A stretch of DNA of 64,000 nt from Farysia itapuensis (taxonomy: Eukaryota; Basidiomycota; Ustilaginomycetes; Ustilaginales; Ustilaginaceae): assembly GCA_023212645.1 (NCBI GenBank), contig JALBYC010000003.1, forward strand, positions 682,001 to 746,000, in the 5' to 3' direction. Position 1 is the stretch's first letter. Each line of letters starts with the position of its first letter. Shown here piece after piece: positions 9,343 to 19,456 of the stretch. The translations under genes and the position numbers were made by a program. The notes under the pieces were generated by a model. It was not told where the DNA came from. It saw only the letters and a program-made list of their open reading frames with translations, and did no database searches.

Positions 9343-10701
9343 ATGGATGCAGACAACGCCGCTCAGGAGGTTCGACAGTTGGTCCGGGATCTGTTGTCGA
9401 GGAACCCTACCGTGTTTAACTCGGCCATCAACGCTCACTTTGCCTCTGCTTGCACATACAAGGGACGCGGTGTTGAGATTCACGGCGTCAGTCAGATCAA
9501 GCATGCCGCTTGGCTCGTCAATTTCCTCGACTCAGGATCAGCAGTACAGATTCCAGGAGAAAAGATCTTCTGGGACCAGGAAACCTTGACTGCGGTTGTC
9601 CAAACCAGCAGAAACGTTCGGCCTATCTTCTTCCCCTTCCTTCAGCTTTCCTTGCCGACCAAGATCGAGCTGACTTTCAATGGAGACGTGGACAGTGGTA
9701 TGCTCTTTTGCACACGGGTGTTGGACGACTGGCCCGTTATTGGGGCAGTTGAGACTTTGCCCATTGTCGGACGTTGGTACAGATCGGTCCTTGTTCCTCT
9801 GCTCTCTGCTGCCGTGCTGTTCGTCGCCAACATGGCCTTCTTCCTTCATTCAGTGATGTACAGCTATTCAGGCTCGGTCTACTCGTCTGTCAACCCCAAA
9901 CGCTCCACTCAATGGCTGCCTGGCTTCCAGAGCAGTCTCGATCTGGCGGAGAAGGCCAGCCAGCGATGTTCTCACCTCGCCTGTAGTGTCGCTCACGGAC
10001 CATTGCATGTGGTCGAGCGAGTGGCACTGACCGGAACACATGTCTGCAACCTTGCTCTGCCGCAAAAGCTGCAGCTTCCCTACCCTCGTATCTTCACCGA
10101 GACCGGCCACGCTAGCACTGAACAATCTGTCGAGTCTACGCCCCACCTGGACAGCGATACGACCTTTGTCTCCTCTCCAGGTGAAAAGAAGGAAACACTC
10201 TTGCAGTCTGATCTCTCCAAGTCAGAGCAGACGCAGCCCAGTGTGGAAACGCCACAGAACAGCTCAGAAGAGAGCAAGGAAGAGGCAACCGTGCCTAAAG
10301 AAGCCGTGCGAAAACCACTGCCAGAGCCAGAGAGTCAAGAGCCTGCACATGCTCAGGTAGTCATTGGATCGCTTCAAGATGGGTCCAGCTTTCATCGTGA
10401 GATTGACGTTGTGACCAAAGAAGTGACACATGTCGCTCACGACGACAGCGGTAAGCTTGGGCCTTCCCTCTTTGACGAGGTAAAACAAGACGGCAGAGTA
10501 CCGAGCAGCAATAGCGCCAAGCCACAGGCATCAGCGACAGCCAGCAGAGGTCCTCCTTCACAAAGTGGTAGCGTGTCAAGAAAAAAGTCGGGCAAGAGAA
10601 AGCCCAAGCCTGCGCCGCCAAGACAGTTCAATCTGTCAAAGCCTTCCAACGATACGCCGTCTCCCACGTCGCCCAAGTCGGCCAAAGGTGGCAATTACTG
10701 A
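9343..10701 (+). CDS. SigF-like NTF2-like domain protein with one membrane segment
   Basis: 452 residues from the ATG at 9343 (AAGATGG context). Residues 1-145 resemble the fungal NTF2-like (SigF-like) fold: 'LVRDLLSRNPTVFNSAI', 'HFASACTYKGRGVEIHGVS', 'SRNVRPIFFPFLQLSLPTKI' and 'RVLDDWPVIGAVETLPIVG'. A hydrophobic segment at about residues 147-172 (VLVPLLSAAVLFVANMAFFL) is a likely transmembrane anchor. The last 250 residues are polar, Ser/Glu/Lys-rich and end in a basic Pro/Lys tail. Family members are widespread in fungi but have no firm biochemical role. I infer a membrane-anchored protein of unknown function with a disordered cytosolic tail. Confidence 0.65.
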   Translation: MDADNAAQEVRQLVRDLLSRNPTVFNSAINAHFASACTYKGRGVEIHGVSQIKHAAWLVNFLDSGSAVQIPGEKIFWDQETLTAVVQTSRNVRPIFFPFLQLSLPTKIELTFNGDVDSGMLFCTRVLDDWPVIGAVETLPIVGRWYRSVLVPLLSAAVLFVANMAFFLHSVMYSYSGSVYSSVNPKRSTQWLPGFQSSLDLAEKASQRCSHLACSVAHGPLHVVERVALTGTHVCNLALPQKLQLPYPRIFTETGHASTEQSVESTPHLDSDTTFVSSPGEKKETLLQSDLSKSEQTQPSVETPQNSSEESKEEATVPKEAVRKPLPEPESQEPAHAQVVIGSLQDGSSFHREIDVVTKEVTHVAHDDSGKLGPSLFDEVKQDGRVPSSNSAKPQASATASRGPPSQSGSVSRKKSGKRKPKPAPPRQFNLSKPSNDTPSPTSPKSAKGGNY

Positions 10702-10838
10702 AAACCCCCTTCCCACGAGCGGCACTGATGCACGTTTTTTTGTACAATTCATGTTTTGCGCAGCCCGTATGTTTGCAAATCCGTGTGGCGTCAGAGTGTA
10801 CAATTGCGATCATGTTTTTGACATGGACAGTGTTGGTA

Positions 10839-11161
10839 TTAGAAGACAGGTGTGATGAGATCGCCGAACTTGCGGGCTACAATGATACCGATTGTGAAGA
10901 CAGAGACTCCCCATGCGATCGAGATGTTGCCGGGCCTCTTCTCAGGTGCTAGGACCTGTGTGTTGATAAAGCGCATGAGGAAGTTTTGCTTTGCCGCTTC
11001 GGGACGACGACCCGCTCCTGACGAGAGAAATCCTTTCTGAGCCGAGCTACATTCCCCCCATCGCAGCCACACTCGGTCAGCACAGCCGCAATAACTTGAA
11101 ACGAGGTTCCTCTCCGTGAACGCGCCCGTGACACTTACAGATAAGGGGCTTGACTTGACAT
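10839..11161 (-). CDS. Small tail-anchored membrane protein (76 aa, 2 exons), Tom6-like candidate
   Basis: Exon 1 is 11161-11139 and exon 2 is 11046-10839, separated by a 92-nt intron (donor GTAAGTG, acceptor TGTAG). Splicing gives MSSQAPYL joined to SAQKGFLSSGAG. The protein has a basic, Arg/Lys-rich N-terminal half and one hydrophobic segment near the C-terminus (ISIAWGVSVFTIGIIVARKF), then a very short end (GDLITPVF). This layout fits a tail-anchored organelle protein. The size and the end 'D-L-I-T-P' are reminiscent of the fungal TOM complex subunit Tom6, but sequence identity at this length is weak evidence. It lies between the NTF2-like gene (tail to tail, 137 nt between stops) and the dicarboxylate carrier, which is mitochondrial. 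Confidence 0.6.
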
Positions 11162-11425
11162 ATTGTGTGCGAAGATTATGTCGGGTAGATGGAGAGGGAA
11201 GCAGGTTTTACAAAGGAGGAATTTTTCGTCGGTGAAGTGTGACTGTGTGAGTGAAAAGTGGAGCGGAAATCGGCGATCGGCCCGAACATCGGGCTATTTT
11301 CAATCCGCATACTCAACAAGCACATATAGAAACAATGACGGGGCTTAGGTGCATAATTCATCGGACGATGAACTGTGTCTATGACGGACGAAGGATTGTG
11401 AAGCATGCAGTGGAGTGAGGGATGA

Positions 11426-12424
11426 TTAGGCCTTGATCTGGACGTCGTGTGCTTGTGTAGGGACCGCGGCTTGGCGAGTGTAGTCGACGAGAAGACGCAA
11501 TTTCTCGAGCAGTACAAAGACGATGATGGTATTCGGGCCAAGACGCATCCAGGCGGGGGTCCAGCCACGGAAGAGGAAGCCGACGCCTTCCTTGCGCAGG
11601 TCCTTGCGCAGACTGACCAGCACGCCTTCGCCCGAACCCTGTGCGTTCATAACGCGACTCTTGATGACATCCGCCGGACTGCACACCGTGGTCGCCACAG
11701 TACCGGCCATCAAGCTTGCGCTGAAATGCAGCGGCGTACCCTCGGTAAACATGCCAGATGTCAGCAGGACATTCTTGAAGGTATCGTAGGTGGCTAGCTG
11801 CGAAGCGTTCATGAGGACCGCACGTACGGTGTTGGGTCCCAAACCGCGGAACAGGGAGCCGACTCCCTCCTCGCGCGTCATACGGAGTAGACCGGTGATG
11901 GCATTTCCATAAGCGTAGCGGTCTGCCGGTTTCTTGTTGACGTCGCTGGTCATACGGACGAGGAGGATGTCGGCTGGGTTTCCAGCAAGTCCACCGGCCG
12001 CACCGGCTGCTGACGCACACAGCGCCATCTGTATCGGTCCTACCGCCCTACCCCCATTGCTATCCTGCGCCATCTGCTTGAGTTTGTCGTAGGCGCCGAA
12101 CCGAGTGACGCTGTACGTCATTTGTCGCAACAGCGACGCCGTCATACCCACGTACAGTCCCGGCACACCTTCGGCACGAAACGTGCTGACCAGCATGGAC
12201 AACATGCTCTTGCGTGCAGCAGCCGTCTGCATCCGTGTCTTGGTCAGGTCGAGTGGATGTGTACAGAACGCCGCCAAAGACGCCGCACACCCACCAAGCC
12301 AGAAGGGATAGGCCTTCTTGGCAGGCGTCCGTGACCTGCTCCCCTCCACCGCCGTGCTCGTCCTCGACACTCTCCCAGCATCTGTCCGACTTGACGAACC
12401 CCCCGTCGATGTCGATTGCGCCAT
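11426..12424 (-). CDS. DIC1: Mitochondrial dicarboxylate carrier (Dic1-type)
   Basis: 332-residue inner-membrane carrier exchanging malate or succinate for phosphate. Three tandem carrier repeats carry the signature motifs HPLDLTKTRMQ, NPADILLVRMTSD and SPADVIKSRVMNA. Text specific to Dic1 is present: 'GLYVGMTASLLRQMTYSVTRFGAYD', 'GGLAGNPADI', 'ASLMAGTVATTVCSPADV' and 'FLFRGWTPAWMRLGPNT' all parallel yeast Dic1. The N-terminal 38 residues are Ser/Arg-rich and not conserved. I chose the ATG at 12424; the open frame begins one codon earlier with a non-ATG codon. No intron is needed. Confidence 0.9.
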   Translation of the reverse strand: MAQSTSTGGSSSRTDAGRVSRTSTAVEGSRSRTPAKKAYPFWLGGCAASLAAFCTHPLDLTKTRMQTAAARKSMLSMLVSTFRAEGVPGLYVGMTASLLRQMTYSVTRFGAYDKLKQMAQDSNGGRAVGPIQMALCASAAGAAGGLAGNPADILLVRMTSDVNKKPADRYAYGNAITGLLRMTREEGVGSLFRGLGPNTVRAVLMNASQLATYDTFKNVLLTSGMFTEGTPLHFSASLMAGTVATTVCSPADVIKSRVMNAQGSGEGVLVSLRKDLRKEGVGFLFRGWTPAWMRLGPNTIIVFVLLEKLRLLVDYTRQAAVPTQAHDVQIKA

Positions 12425-13461
12425 CAAAAGGTAGTCGCTAGAATTGAAGTCCTCCCTTCCAGTCGTGCTACACCAAGACAGGGCCGCAAAGAGAAGCTCT
12501 ACACAGTCAATCGCTGAGGAGAAGGATGACTGACAACAATCCCGCTATTTCCTGGTTGGCTATCTACCCTGACGTCAAGAAAAAAATTGCCTCAATTTAA
12601 ATTACTTTTCTCCCTCATTCCGGTGTTTACTCCGTACTCACATCGTCCACAACATCGACAACTTTGCACACCACTCGCCAGACGAGATGAAAGGAACACA
12701 TATCATTGAGCACTAGACAACGCTTTTTTTTGTGAGTTTAGTCATAGACGGGGCATCGAGAGAAGGAGACATAGGAACAGGAGAGAGTTTGTCAGACGAA
12801 AAGGGATCATTTGTACAATAAAGAACAGAACGAGAACCGGGTCGAGAGAGATCCGAGGATAGGAGAGCAGAGCAGCCGTGTTTCCAGCGCCATACCGATC
12901 GTTGCAGAGGGAGAGGAAGTTTCCAGGTAGGCAAGTCGGGTGGCAGGAGGTCAAGGTCGCATAGGGTGGCGCTAACTCGTGCAGAGCACGCAGTTTGCTT
13001 GGCAGTACGGTGAGCCTGCGTGAAAGAGAGATGTGGTGACGGCACATAAACGATGCAAATCCGTAGTGGACGCATTCGTACAGCTATGTCTTGGTCTCAT
13101 GGTCGAGGAAGACGGTGTAGCAAGTAACTGGGCCGATGCAACCTTGAAGATAAAGAGTCGCGCGAAACAGATGTCTCGATACAAGTGACGAGGTTGTAAT
13201 GCGTGTCTCTCGAGAGAGGTGGTGGTTGCGGACAAGCACCGCCATCCAGCCAGGGTTACAGCGAGATGGCGTCTTGGATTCCGAACGTGTCTTGTGTTTC
13301 AGTGGTGAGGGACAGCGACCAAGGGGCCCAGTATCACATGAGATAATAGAGTGGCTAGCGAGGCGAAGGTTTGTCAGAACACCATGGTGTCGAGACAGTT
13401 AAGAGAAGAGAAGCACTTACTGATTTAAAACTTCAAAATAAGGCGATGACGAACCTGGCTT
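12425..13461. other. Gene-free interval upstream of the carrier and downstream of the zinc-finger gene
   Basis: About 1 kb with no supported gene. It contains the carrier's promoter/5' UTR and, on the right, the 3' flank of the zinc-finger gene. A stretch near 12580-12610 is A/T-rich. Short open frames on both strands overlap each other and look random. Confidence 0.55.
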
Positions 13462-14727
13462 TCAGCCAAGGTCGTCGGCATCGTCGTTCCTCGAGATACC
13501 TCTAGGCCTTCTGGATTCGCCGCGATGGACATTGTCAAAGTGCCGCTTCATGTCATGCTTGCGAGCAAATGGCTTCCGGCAATCTGAATCGGGGCATTCG
13601 TATGGCTTCTCCCGAGACTCGGGATTCTCGTGGGTGAACAGATGAGTCTTGAGGTTGTAGGCTCGGTCGAACCACTTGCCACAGGAAGAGCATTGCCACT
13701 TCTTGTTCTTGTCCGTTGGATGGGCGTGGGGAGCGGGGCTGATAGAGGTAGTCGAGTCGCGCGACGGCGCCTTGGCCGGCGAAGAACGGCGCTGCCGAAT
13801 GATCTTGGAAGAGCGCATAGGTCCAACGCGTGAAGCGACGTTGCTGACTTCGGCGGCTGTATCTTCAGCAAGGCTGTCGTCGACTGCGGACTCATGAAGA
13901 TCGGCATCGCTCTTGGTAGAGATGTCGGGCTGACCGAACGCCATAGCTAGGGTGCTGCCAACAGCCGTATCGACACTCTCGTCGGCATAGTAGGGGATGA
14001 GATCAACGGGAGTAGAGTCGGCATCGGTAGGCTCAGGAGCGTACCCAAACGCCGCGTCCAAACTGCTAACACCAGAAAAGCCAAAGTCTAGTTCTTCGAT
14101 CTTGGGCTGGCTTGCGGCGATGGTGGACTGGCTAGCAAAGCTGGGCATTTCGGTAGTCTGCGAGGCGATGTCCTCGAGCTTGACATTTTCGAGACCAAGC
14201 GCTTGAGACTGATCAGGGTAGAAGAGACCTGGTTCAGATGCAGCTCGACTCATTTCGGTCTCGAAGGAGTGGTCGTTGTTGAAAAGAGGAAAGTTGCTTG
14301 CTGGGTTGTCAGTGTCGAACTCAAAGTCGACGTTGTTGAAGAGCGAAGGCGACGTGAGAAAGTCACGAGAAGAGTCGGGAGAGCCGGCGGAGTCGGTGTA
14401 ACAAACCTCGAACGGCGAGCGAAGAGGAGGTGTAAGACAGGGATCAGAACCCGAGGCGGAGGACGTCAGCTGAGGCGCACCCTTAAGTGTGTCGAGAGGG
14501 GCGGCAAAGAGGGGCGCGTCGGACATACTGCTCGAGTCCACTGTCTTGGTGGGTGAGCTGGACAGATCGAGTTGAGGCAGCGAAGACCAGTCACTGGCGA
14601 GCAAAAACTTTTGCAGTTCGTCGATGCGGTCAGCAGTATGGTTGGAAAAGACGGTCACCTGCAATGCCTTTGAGATATCCGGTGCCAAGAGCGAGTTGAC
14701 AGGGGTGGATGCAGCAAGGGATGACAT
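13462..14727 (-). CDS. C2H2 zinc-finger transcription factor
   Basis: 421 residues from the ATG at 14727; the open frame continues upstream only to a TTG. Two C2H2 fingers lie at about residues 340-400: [21 protein letters not shown] and, after a 10-residue linker, [24 protein letters not shown]. The first finger has the 'F-D/T-R-x-Y-N-L-K-x-H' text seen in Crz1-like factors. The N-terminal 300 residues are Ser/Pro/Asp-rich with acidic clusters, as expected of an activation region. A basic stretch ([19 protein letters not shown]) just before the fingers could act in nuclear import. Smuts have several such factors (Biz1, Mzr1 and others), and I cannot say which one this is. Confidence 0.8.
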   Translation of the reverse strand: MSSLAASTPVNSLLAPDISKALQVTVFSNHTADRIDELQKFLLASDWSSLPQLDLSSSPTKTVDSSSMSDAPLFAAPLDTLKGAPQLTSSASGSDPCLTPPLRSPFEVCYTDSAGSPDSSRDFLTSPSLFNNVDFEFDTDNPASNFPLFNNDHSFETEMSRAASEPGLFYPDQSQALGLENVKLEDIASQTTEMPSFASQSTIAASQPKIEELDFGFSGVSSLDAAFGYAPEPTDADSTPVDLIPYYADESVDTAVGSTLAMAFGQPDISTKSDADLHESAVDDSLAEDTAAEVSNVASRVGPMRSSKIIRQRRSSPAKAPSRDSTTSISPAPHAHPTDKNKKWQCSSCGKWFDRAYNLKTHLFTHENPESREKPYECPDSDCRKPFARKHDMKRHFDNVHRGESRRPRGISRNDDADDLG

Positions 14728-15475
14728 CAAGTGAGCAGTTTCCGGGCAGAACAACGGTGACGGTGGTGGTGCGAAAGGAGACAAATTTGGCGATCAGAGA
14801 AACAGAGGTAGTCGAGAAAGAGATGGTGGTAGCGACAATGAGAAAAGCAAAGTGGGGCTAAGGATGCTAATCTATCGGGTGGCGACACCTCTGGGGGGGA
14901 CTTTTGTCACTTTTTTCGACGCAGTGGAGGCACGCAATCAGGGTCTCCCAGACCCAAAATAATGAAAAGTCAAAAGACCTACGCACGCCACCCGGGCACT
15001 GCGTCAGTGTAGCGTCGCGCCTAGCCGAGGCCAACCCCCTGCACCCTGAATGACCCTAAGTCCGTGGACCTAATACTCAAGTCATACCTCCGGCTAGTGA
15101 AAAATGCCACAATCTGCGCGCGTTCTGCCTGCTTCCGCACAATTCCACCTCTCGCTTGTCCCTTGCCCACCCGTCAAACGCGCTAAACGCGAAACGTGTG
15201 ACTCGACAATCGCGCTATCAGATATGACTCGATCAACAAGCCCCCCCACCCTTCACCACCGGTTCCTGACACATCGGGTGCTCCCAGTCTGACGCAGTAA
15301 CAAACATGTCCCGTCCTGATTTGCCGCCATGCCATCAGAGTGACGTGGCCTTTGGCTTCTGTTCGATCACACCGTGCATCTCCGCTCTGCCGCTTTGCAC
15401 AGCATTGGTGCATTCGCCTGCACATATTAAATTTGATTGAGCTCTAACTACCTTCCTACGGCGTGGATATGTGGA
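14728..15475. promoter_or_regulatory. Upstream region of the C2H2 zinc-finger gene
   Basis: About 750 nt without a supported gene. It lies between the zinc-finger start codon and the stop codon of the nucleotidase. The part next to the ATG is pyrimidine-rich on the coding strand (revcomp of 14745-14870), as often seen upstream of fungal genes. No clear operator was recognised. Confidence 0.5.
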
Positions 15476-16603
15476 TCAGAGATGGCCACGGCCTTCGTCT
15501 TGCAGTGCTTGACGTACGGCCTCGATCACTTTGGCATGAACGCTCTTGTGCGAAGCGACGACACCCTTGTTTTCGCGAAGTGTCCTGCCCACGCCAAAGT
15601 TAAGCGGGTTGCCCCGGATATCCGTGACTTTGCCGCCAGCTTCTTCCACGATGAGCGATCCCGCGGCGTGGTCCCAGATCTTTTCTTGATAGCTGCCGTC
15701 TCCGACGGGCAGACGCAGATAGACGTCTCCGTCACCTCTTGAGATGCTAGCGTACTTGGCCTGGCTGTCCATGCGCACGGGTTGGGAGGTGATGCCGAGT
15801 AGCTCGGCAATTCGCGCATTAGTTCCTTGAGAAGAGTGGCCTGCCTCAACCGACTCGCAGAACGAGGCTTCGGCAAGCGAGGTGATTTGTCGCATGGAAA
15901 TGGGCTCCTCTTTACCGCCACCAATGGGTCGTTGAAAAGCACCTTGACCTTTGACGGCGATGAAAAGTGTGCCGAGGTCAGATCGCTTTGCGCCTGCGCC
16001 GAATTCGCCTTCTTTAGGCTTAGGCGACGAAGCGTCGTGGGGCAGATTGGGGCAGCCCATCACACCCACTTGCACCTCTCCATCCACCATGAACCCAAGA
16101 CAGACAGCATATTGACCCCCACGTAGGAAACCCTTTGTGCCATCGATGGGGTCCAATGCCCAGCATCGGCCCGTTGGTCCACCTTCCGCGTTTCCTCGGT
16201 CGATGGCTGCGAGAAGATCCGCCTCGCTCAGCTTCTGTCCGGCTTCAGACGCTCCACTTTTAGAATCTGCCTCCGACACCGCTGGACATTCCTGAGCCGA
16301 GTTCTTCAATGCCTCGTTCGCAAGGTCGAAAATTTGTTGTCGAAGAGCTCCCGACTCTGCTTTTCGGAGATCCTTGGCATCCTCCTCGCCTACAATTGGA
16401 TCTTGAGCAAAGTGCGTGCCGAGGATGGTGTTGACTACAGCTTGTGCAGAATAGTCGCCAACGGTAACGGGGGAGTTGTCCTTTTTAGTCACAGTGTCCG
16501 CTGTGACTAAGTTCTGGAACACCTTGGCCGTCAGACCACTGGCTCGCTCAACAGCAGATATGGCCACGGCTCTCTCAAGCGAGTACTTGGCAGTAGAAGA
16601 CAT
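15476..16603 (-). CDS. MET22: 3'(2'),5'-bisphosphate nucleotidase (Met22/Hal2 type)
   Basis: Hydrolyses PAP to AMP and PAPS to APS, clearing an inhibitory by-product of sulfate assimilation; it is the lithium/sodium-sensitive enzyme of this family. 375 residues from the ATG at 16603. Metal-site motifs are intact: VGEEDAKDL, WALDPIDGTKGF and EKIWDHAAGSLIVEEAGG, in the expected order and spacing for Hal2 (about 357 residues). The start of conserved sequence (KYSLERAVAISAVERASGL) lies five residues in, and the ATG has A at -3. An upstream in-frame ATG at 16651 would add an Arg-containing 16-residue leader, and another at 16798 would add 65 residues; neither extension is conserved-looking. A mitochondrial form from 16651 is possible but unproven. 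Confidence 0.92.
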   Translation of the reverse strand: MSSTAKYSLERAVAISAVERASGLTAKVFQNLVTADTVTKKDNSPVTVGDYSAQAVVNTILGTHFAQDPIVGEEDAKDLRKAESGALRQQIFDLANEALKNSAQECPAVSEADSKSGASEAGQKLSEADLLAAIDRGNAEGGPTGRCWALDPIDGTKGFLRGGQYAVCLGFMVDGEVQVGVMGCPNLPHDASSPKPKEGEFGAGAKRSDLGTLFIAVKGQGAFQRPIGGGKEEPISMRQITSLAEASFCESVEAGHSSQGTNARIAELLGITSQPVRMDSQAKYASISRGDGDVYLRLPVGDGSYQEKIWDHAAGSLIVEEAGGKVTDIRGNPLNFGVGRTLRENKGVVASHKSVHAKVIEAVRQALQDEGRGHL

Positions 16604-17128
16604 GTTTCGAGCGAGTAGTCGTGCAGCTGACAGATTCAACAGGTGGTGCATGCAAAAGCTTGCTTGCAGATCTTGCAAAGTGGAGTTTGGCAAAACCACG
16701 AGAAGAAACAAGTCGGCCGAGTGATTGAAGTGTGAGTCGAGTCGTTCGCGTTCGGCGACAACGTTTATTTCTCGGAAGTCCCGATGTACGAGGTGCATGG
16801 ATGCATGCTGTCACATGGAGATTTAATTCAGATTGTTTTAATTACGGCGCTTGAATTACAGCCAGGCGAATGCACCACTCGAAAGTGTTGTTCTCACTTG
16901 TACAACGGCATTTGGCCCCCACGATTAAGTTGCACGTCCTGCCTGCCCATGCGACCTCGGCATCGGTGTCAAGGCGCATACTGGCGCCGCTGGTACCGCT
17001 GGCCGTAGCGCTTGGTCTCGAGTCTCGACAATTGTTTGTCCCTTCCCCTAGCCCCTGTCCATCCTCTTTCATCTGGCTCTCTTGCCGTCATGAATGTCTT
17101 GCAACAGTAAAGCTACACATCACATAGC
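16604..17128. promoter_or_regulatory. Divergent promoter region of the nucleotidase and LIM-protein genes
   Basis: 525 nt between the two start codons. No gene is supported; small open frames overlap. An A/T-rich patch (16822-16860) lies near the left third. Confidence 0.5.
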
Positions 17129-19456
17129 ATGATGATGGCAAGCAGCTCCACGTCAGGCAACGTGGCTGGCTTCGGAGCGCGTCGCTTGCAAGACGCTATC
17201 GAATCACAGCGTCTGGAGCGAGAACAAGCCCGATGGGAACAACAACATTATCTACAGCAGCAACAGTACCAACAGCAGCAATACGAAGTTCAGCAGTATG
17301 AGGCTCGCCGGCAAGCGTACGAGGAGCAGGAGTATCAGCGCGCCATCGACCAGCAGCTAGAGTATGAACGCGCACAACAAGAGCAGCTGGATTACCAGCG
17401 CGAACAGTACGACCGGCAATACCAGGAGTGGTCACGGTATGAAGCGTCTCCCGAGTCTCGCGACCCACATTCTCAGACAATACACAGCTCCCATCAACAG
17501 TCTTGGCAGGACGACGTTGCCTCAACCTCGTACGCAGACAAAGACGCGCCGTCAGCTCAACCATGCGGGGCAAGACATGAGGAAGATGCAACTCTGCCAA
17601 GCAGTGCTTCGTGTAGCTCCATCTACGGCGGCTGTTACGATGACAGTTTGCCGTCAGAACCAGACACGTTAGACGCGCCCATCGTGCGCAGACCGGAACG
17701 CGAAACCTTCTACGAGGATGATTTCGAGGAAGAAGAACACAGCGACGTAATATGCAAGACCTTTCTGTCACCCGATCGATTGCATAGCTCAGATCGAAGT
17801 GTGAGAAACTCTTCTTTCCAAGTCGCGCGAGCCACTGTCATACAGCCAGATTTACCCAAAGCTAAATGCGCCGATTGCGGAGAGAAGCTCGAGTTTGAAG
17901 AGCTAGCTGACCACGCATGCCTATCTCGCAGCGCCTCTGGCGTTTCGCCTCTCATCATCCAGTCCAGCCCAATGACCAACGATAGCGGGATGTCGTTCGG
18001 AGGTTTGCTGTCCCCGGCATCCATGCTGACACCGACAACACCCCGCTCTCCCTTTTTTGACCGCTATCAGGATCTTCTAGGTGATGCCGGCCCCTTGAGT
18101 CCTGCATTTTCCGCGCCGTCGACTCCGGCAGACACAACAGACGAAAATCGCCCGTGGCTGCCGCCGAACATGGCTTTGGAAGAGACACCAAAAGCACATG
18201 CACCTCGTGTGATCGCCCAGTCAGCCGCCAAGCTGAATGCATCATCCACGTATGACTCGCTCTCAGTGTCGGCTTTCGAGCGTCCTCAAATACTGAGATC
18301 TGTCAGTGATAGGTCTGGAGACCCTGACGCTAGGCGCAAGATGATTGAGGAACAGCGAGCCATGAAGAAAAGAACCCTGATGGCCAGCGATAAATTCGCA
18401 AAGGAGACCCCAGTAACAAAGACACCGACTTTGACAGCATACGTGGATGGCCATCACAAAACACCTTCGTGCTCGTCCGTGTCTACGACAGCGTCATCAT
18501 TGCTCGACAACCCAATGGAGCGTGGTCGCAAAGGTGCCATTCTGCGAGGTATGAGCGCTGCGGAGTCCGACGTCACCAATATCACGCCGAGCTCGAGCTA
18601 CGAGCGATTCGAAGATTCGTCTTCACCGCTCGTTCTACCTTCGACTCCAGACAACAAACTCACGCACAAGAGCCGAGGCCAAAGCAGAGGCCGAAGCGAA
18701 ATTGACCTGAGCAGCATCGAGGAGATGATGAAAGGTCTCGTGACAAGTCCTGCACCGATGCCCAAAGAAGCGCGCGGTCGATCTGAGCCATCCTCTCCAC
18801 GTCAAAGCATAGCGCATGCACCAAAGAGGACGGATCGAGAACGTATCCTGGAGAAAGAGCTCGAACGCCTGCGGGAACGGGAACGATCTCGACAATTGCA
18901 AATGCTCCGTCTCAAAGAGAAGAGGCGCAAGGAGAGAGACGCCAAGCGTTGTTGCGTATGCGACTGTTCTCTCACGTCTAGTCGAACTCCGTTTGTCGAG
19001 AGGGATGGCAAACTACTTTGCGCGCGCGATTGGAAGGAATTGTACCTTCCCAAGTGTCGCAAGTGCAACCTGGCTGTTGAAACAGGGGCCGTCAAGTCAT
19101 CCGATGGAGCTCTGCGCGGAGTCTTCCACCGAGCTTGCTTTGCATGTGCTGCGTGCGACGCATCTTTTCAAGACGGAAGCTTTTATGTCTACAATAACCA
19201 GCCTTACTGTTCTCGTCACTATCACCGACTCAACGGCAGCCTCTGCCGCGAATGCGAAACAGGGATTGAAGGTGACTGTCGCCAAACCGACGCAGGAGAA
19301 AAGTACCATCCAAACTGCTTCCGCTGCCAATGGACTTCGAGAAACGGACCGTGCTCTCAACAGCTTTCAGCATACCACCTGATCAGCGGACAAAGACTGT
19401 GCCAGCGACACGCCGAGAAAGTCAATCTCAAGCTGTCACGCAAGAGCGGCTTGTGA
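17129..19456 (+). CDS. LIM-domain protein with Gln/Tyr-rich coiled N-terminus (paxillin-like family)
   Basis: 775 residues, single exon. Residues 20-110 are a Gln/Glu/Tyr-rich helix with regularly spaced tyrosines (YLQQQQYQQQQYEVQQYEAR). At about 246 a small zinc-knuckle-like motif appears (CADCGEKLEFEELADHAC), as in fungal LIM proteins. Residues 570-605 are a charged helix. From 607 come a half LIM-like CxxC unit (CCVCDCSLTSSR), a full LIM domain (CRKCNLAV, FHRACFACAACD, YCSRHY) from 641, and another (CRECETGI, YHPNCFRC, RLCQRH) from 703. LIM domains bind protein partners; fungal relatives (Pxl1, Rga-type proteins) act at sites of polarised growth and cytokinesis. The role in polarity is inferred from the family. 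Confidence 0.85.
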   Translation: MMMASSSTSGNVAGFGARRLQDAIESQRLEREQARWEQQHYLQQQQYQQQQYEVQQYEARRQAYEEQEYQRAIDQQLEYERAQQEQLDYQREQYDRQYQEWSRYEASPESRDPHSQTIHSSHQQSWQDDVASTSYADKDAPSAQPCGARHEEDATLPSSASCSSIYGGCYDDSLPSEPDTLDAPIVRRPERETFYEDDFEEEEHSDVICKTFLSPDRLHSSDRSVRNSSFQVARATVIQPDLPKAKCADCGEKLEFEELADHACLSRSASGVSPLIIQSSPMTNDSGMSFGGLLSPASMLTPTTPRSPFFDRYQDLLGDAGPLSPAFSAPSTPADTTDENRPWLPPNMALEETPKAHAPRVIAQSAAKLNASSTYDSLSVSAFERPQILRSVSDRSGDPDARRKMIEEQRAMKKRTLMASDKFAKETPVTKTPTLTAYVDGHHKTPSCSSVSTTASSLLDNPMERGRKGAILRGMSAAESDVTNITPSSSYERFEDSSSPLVLPSTPDNKLTHKSRGQSRGRSEIDLSSIEEMMKGLVTSPAPMPKEARGRSEPSSPRQSIAHAPKRTDRERILEKELERLRERERSRQLQMLRLKEKRRKERDAKRCCVCDCSLTSSRTPFVERDGKLLCARDWKELYLPKCRKCNLAVETGAVKSSDGALRGVFHRACFACAACDASFQDGSFYVYNNQPYCSRHYHRLNGSLCRECETGIEGDCRQTDAGEKYHPNCFRCQWTSRNGPCSQQLSAYHLISGQRLCQRHAEKVNLKLSRKSGL

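Noticed and set aside
12713..13075. A 120-codon minus-strand frame between the carrier and zinc-finger genes
   Set aside because: It overlaps another frame of similar length and has no recognisable or conserved-looking sequence.
15053..15060. CCCTAA-like text suggesting telomeric repeats
   Set aside because: A single short occurrence with no tandem copies; chance.
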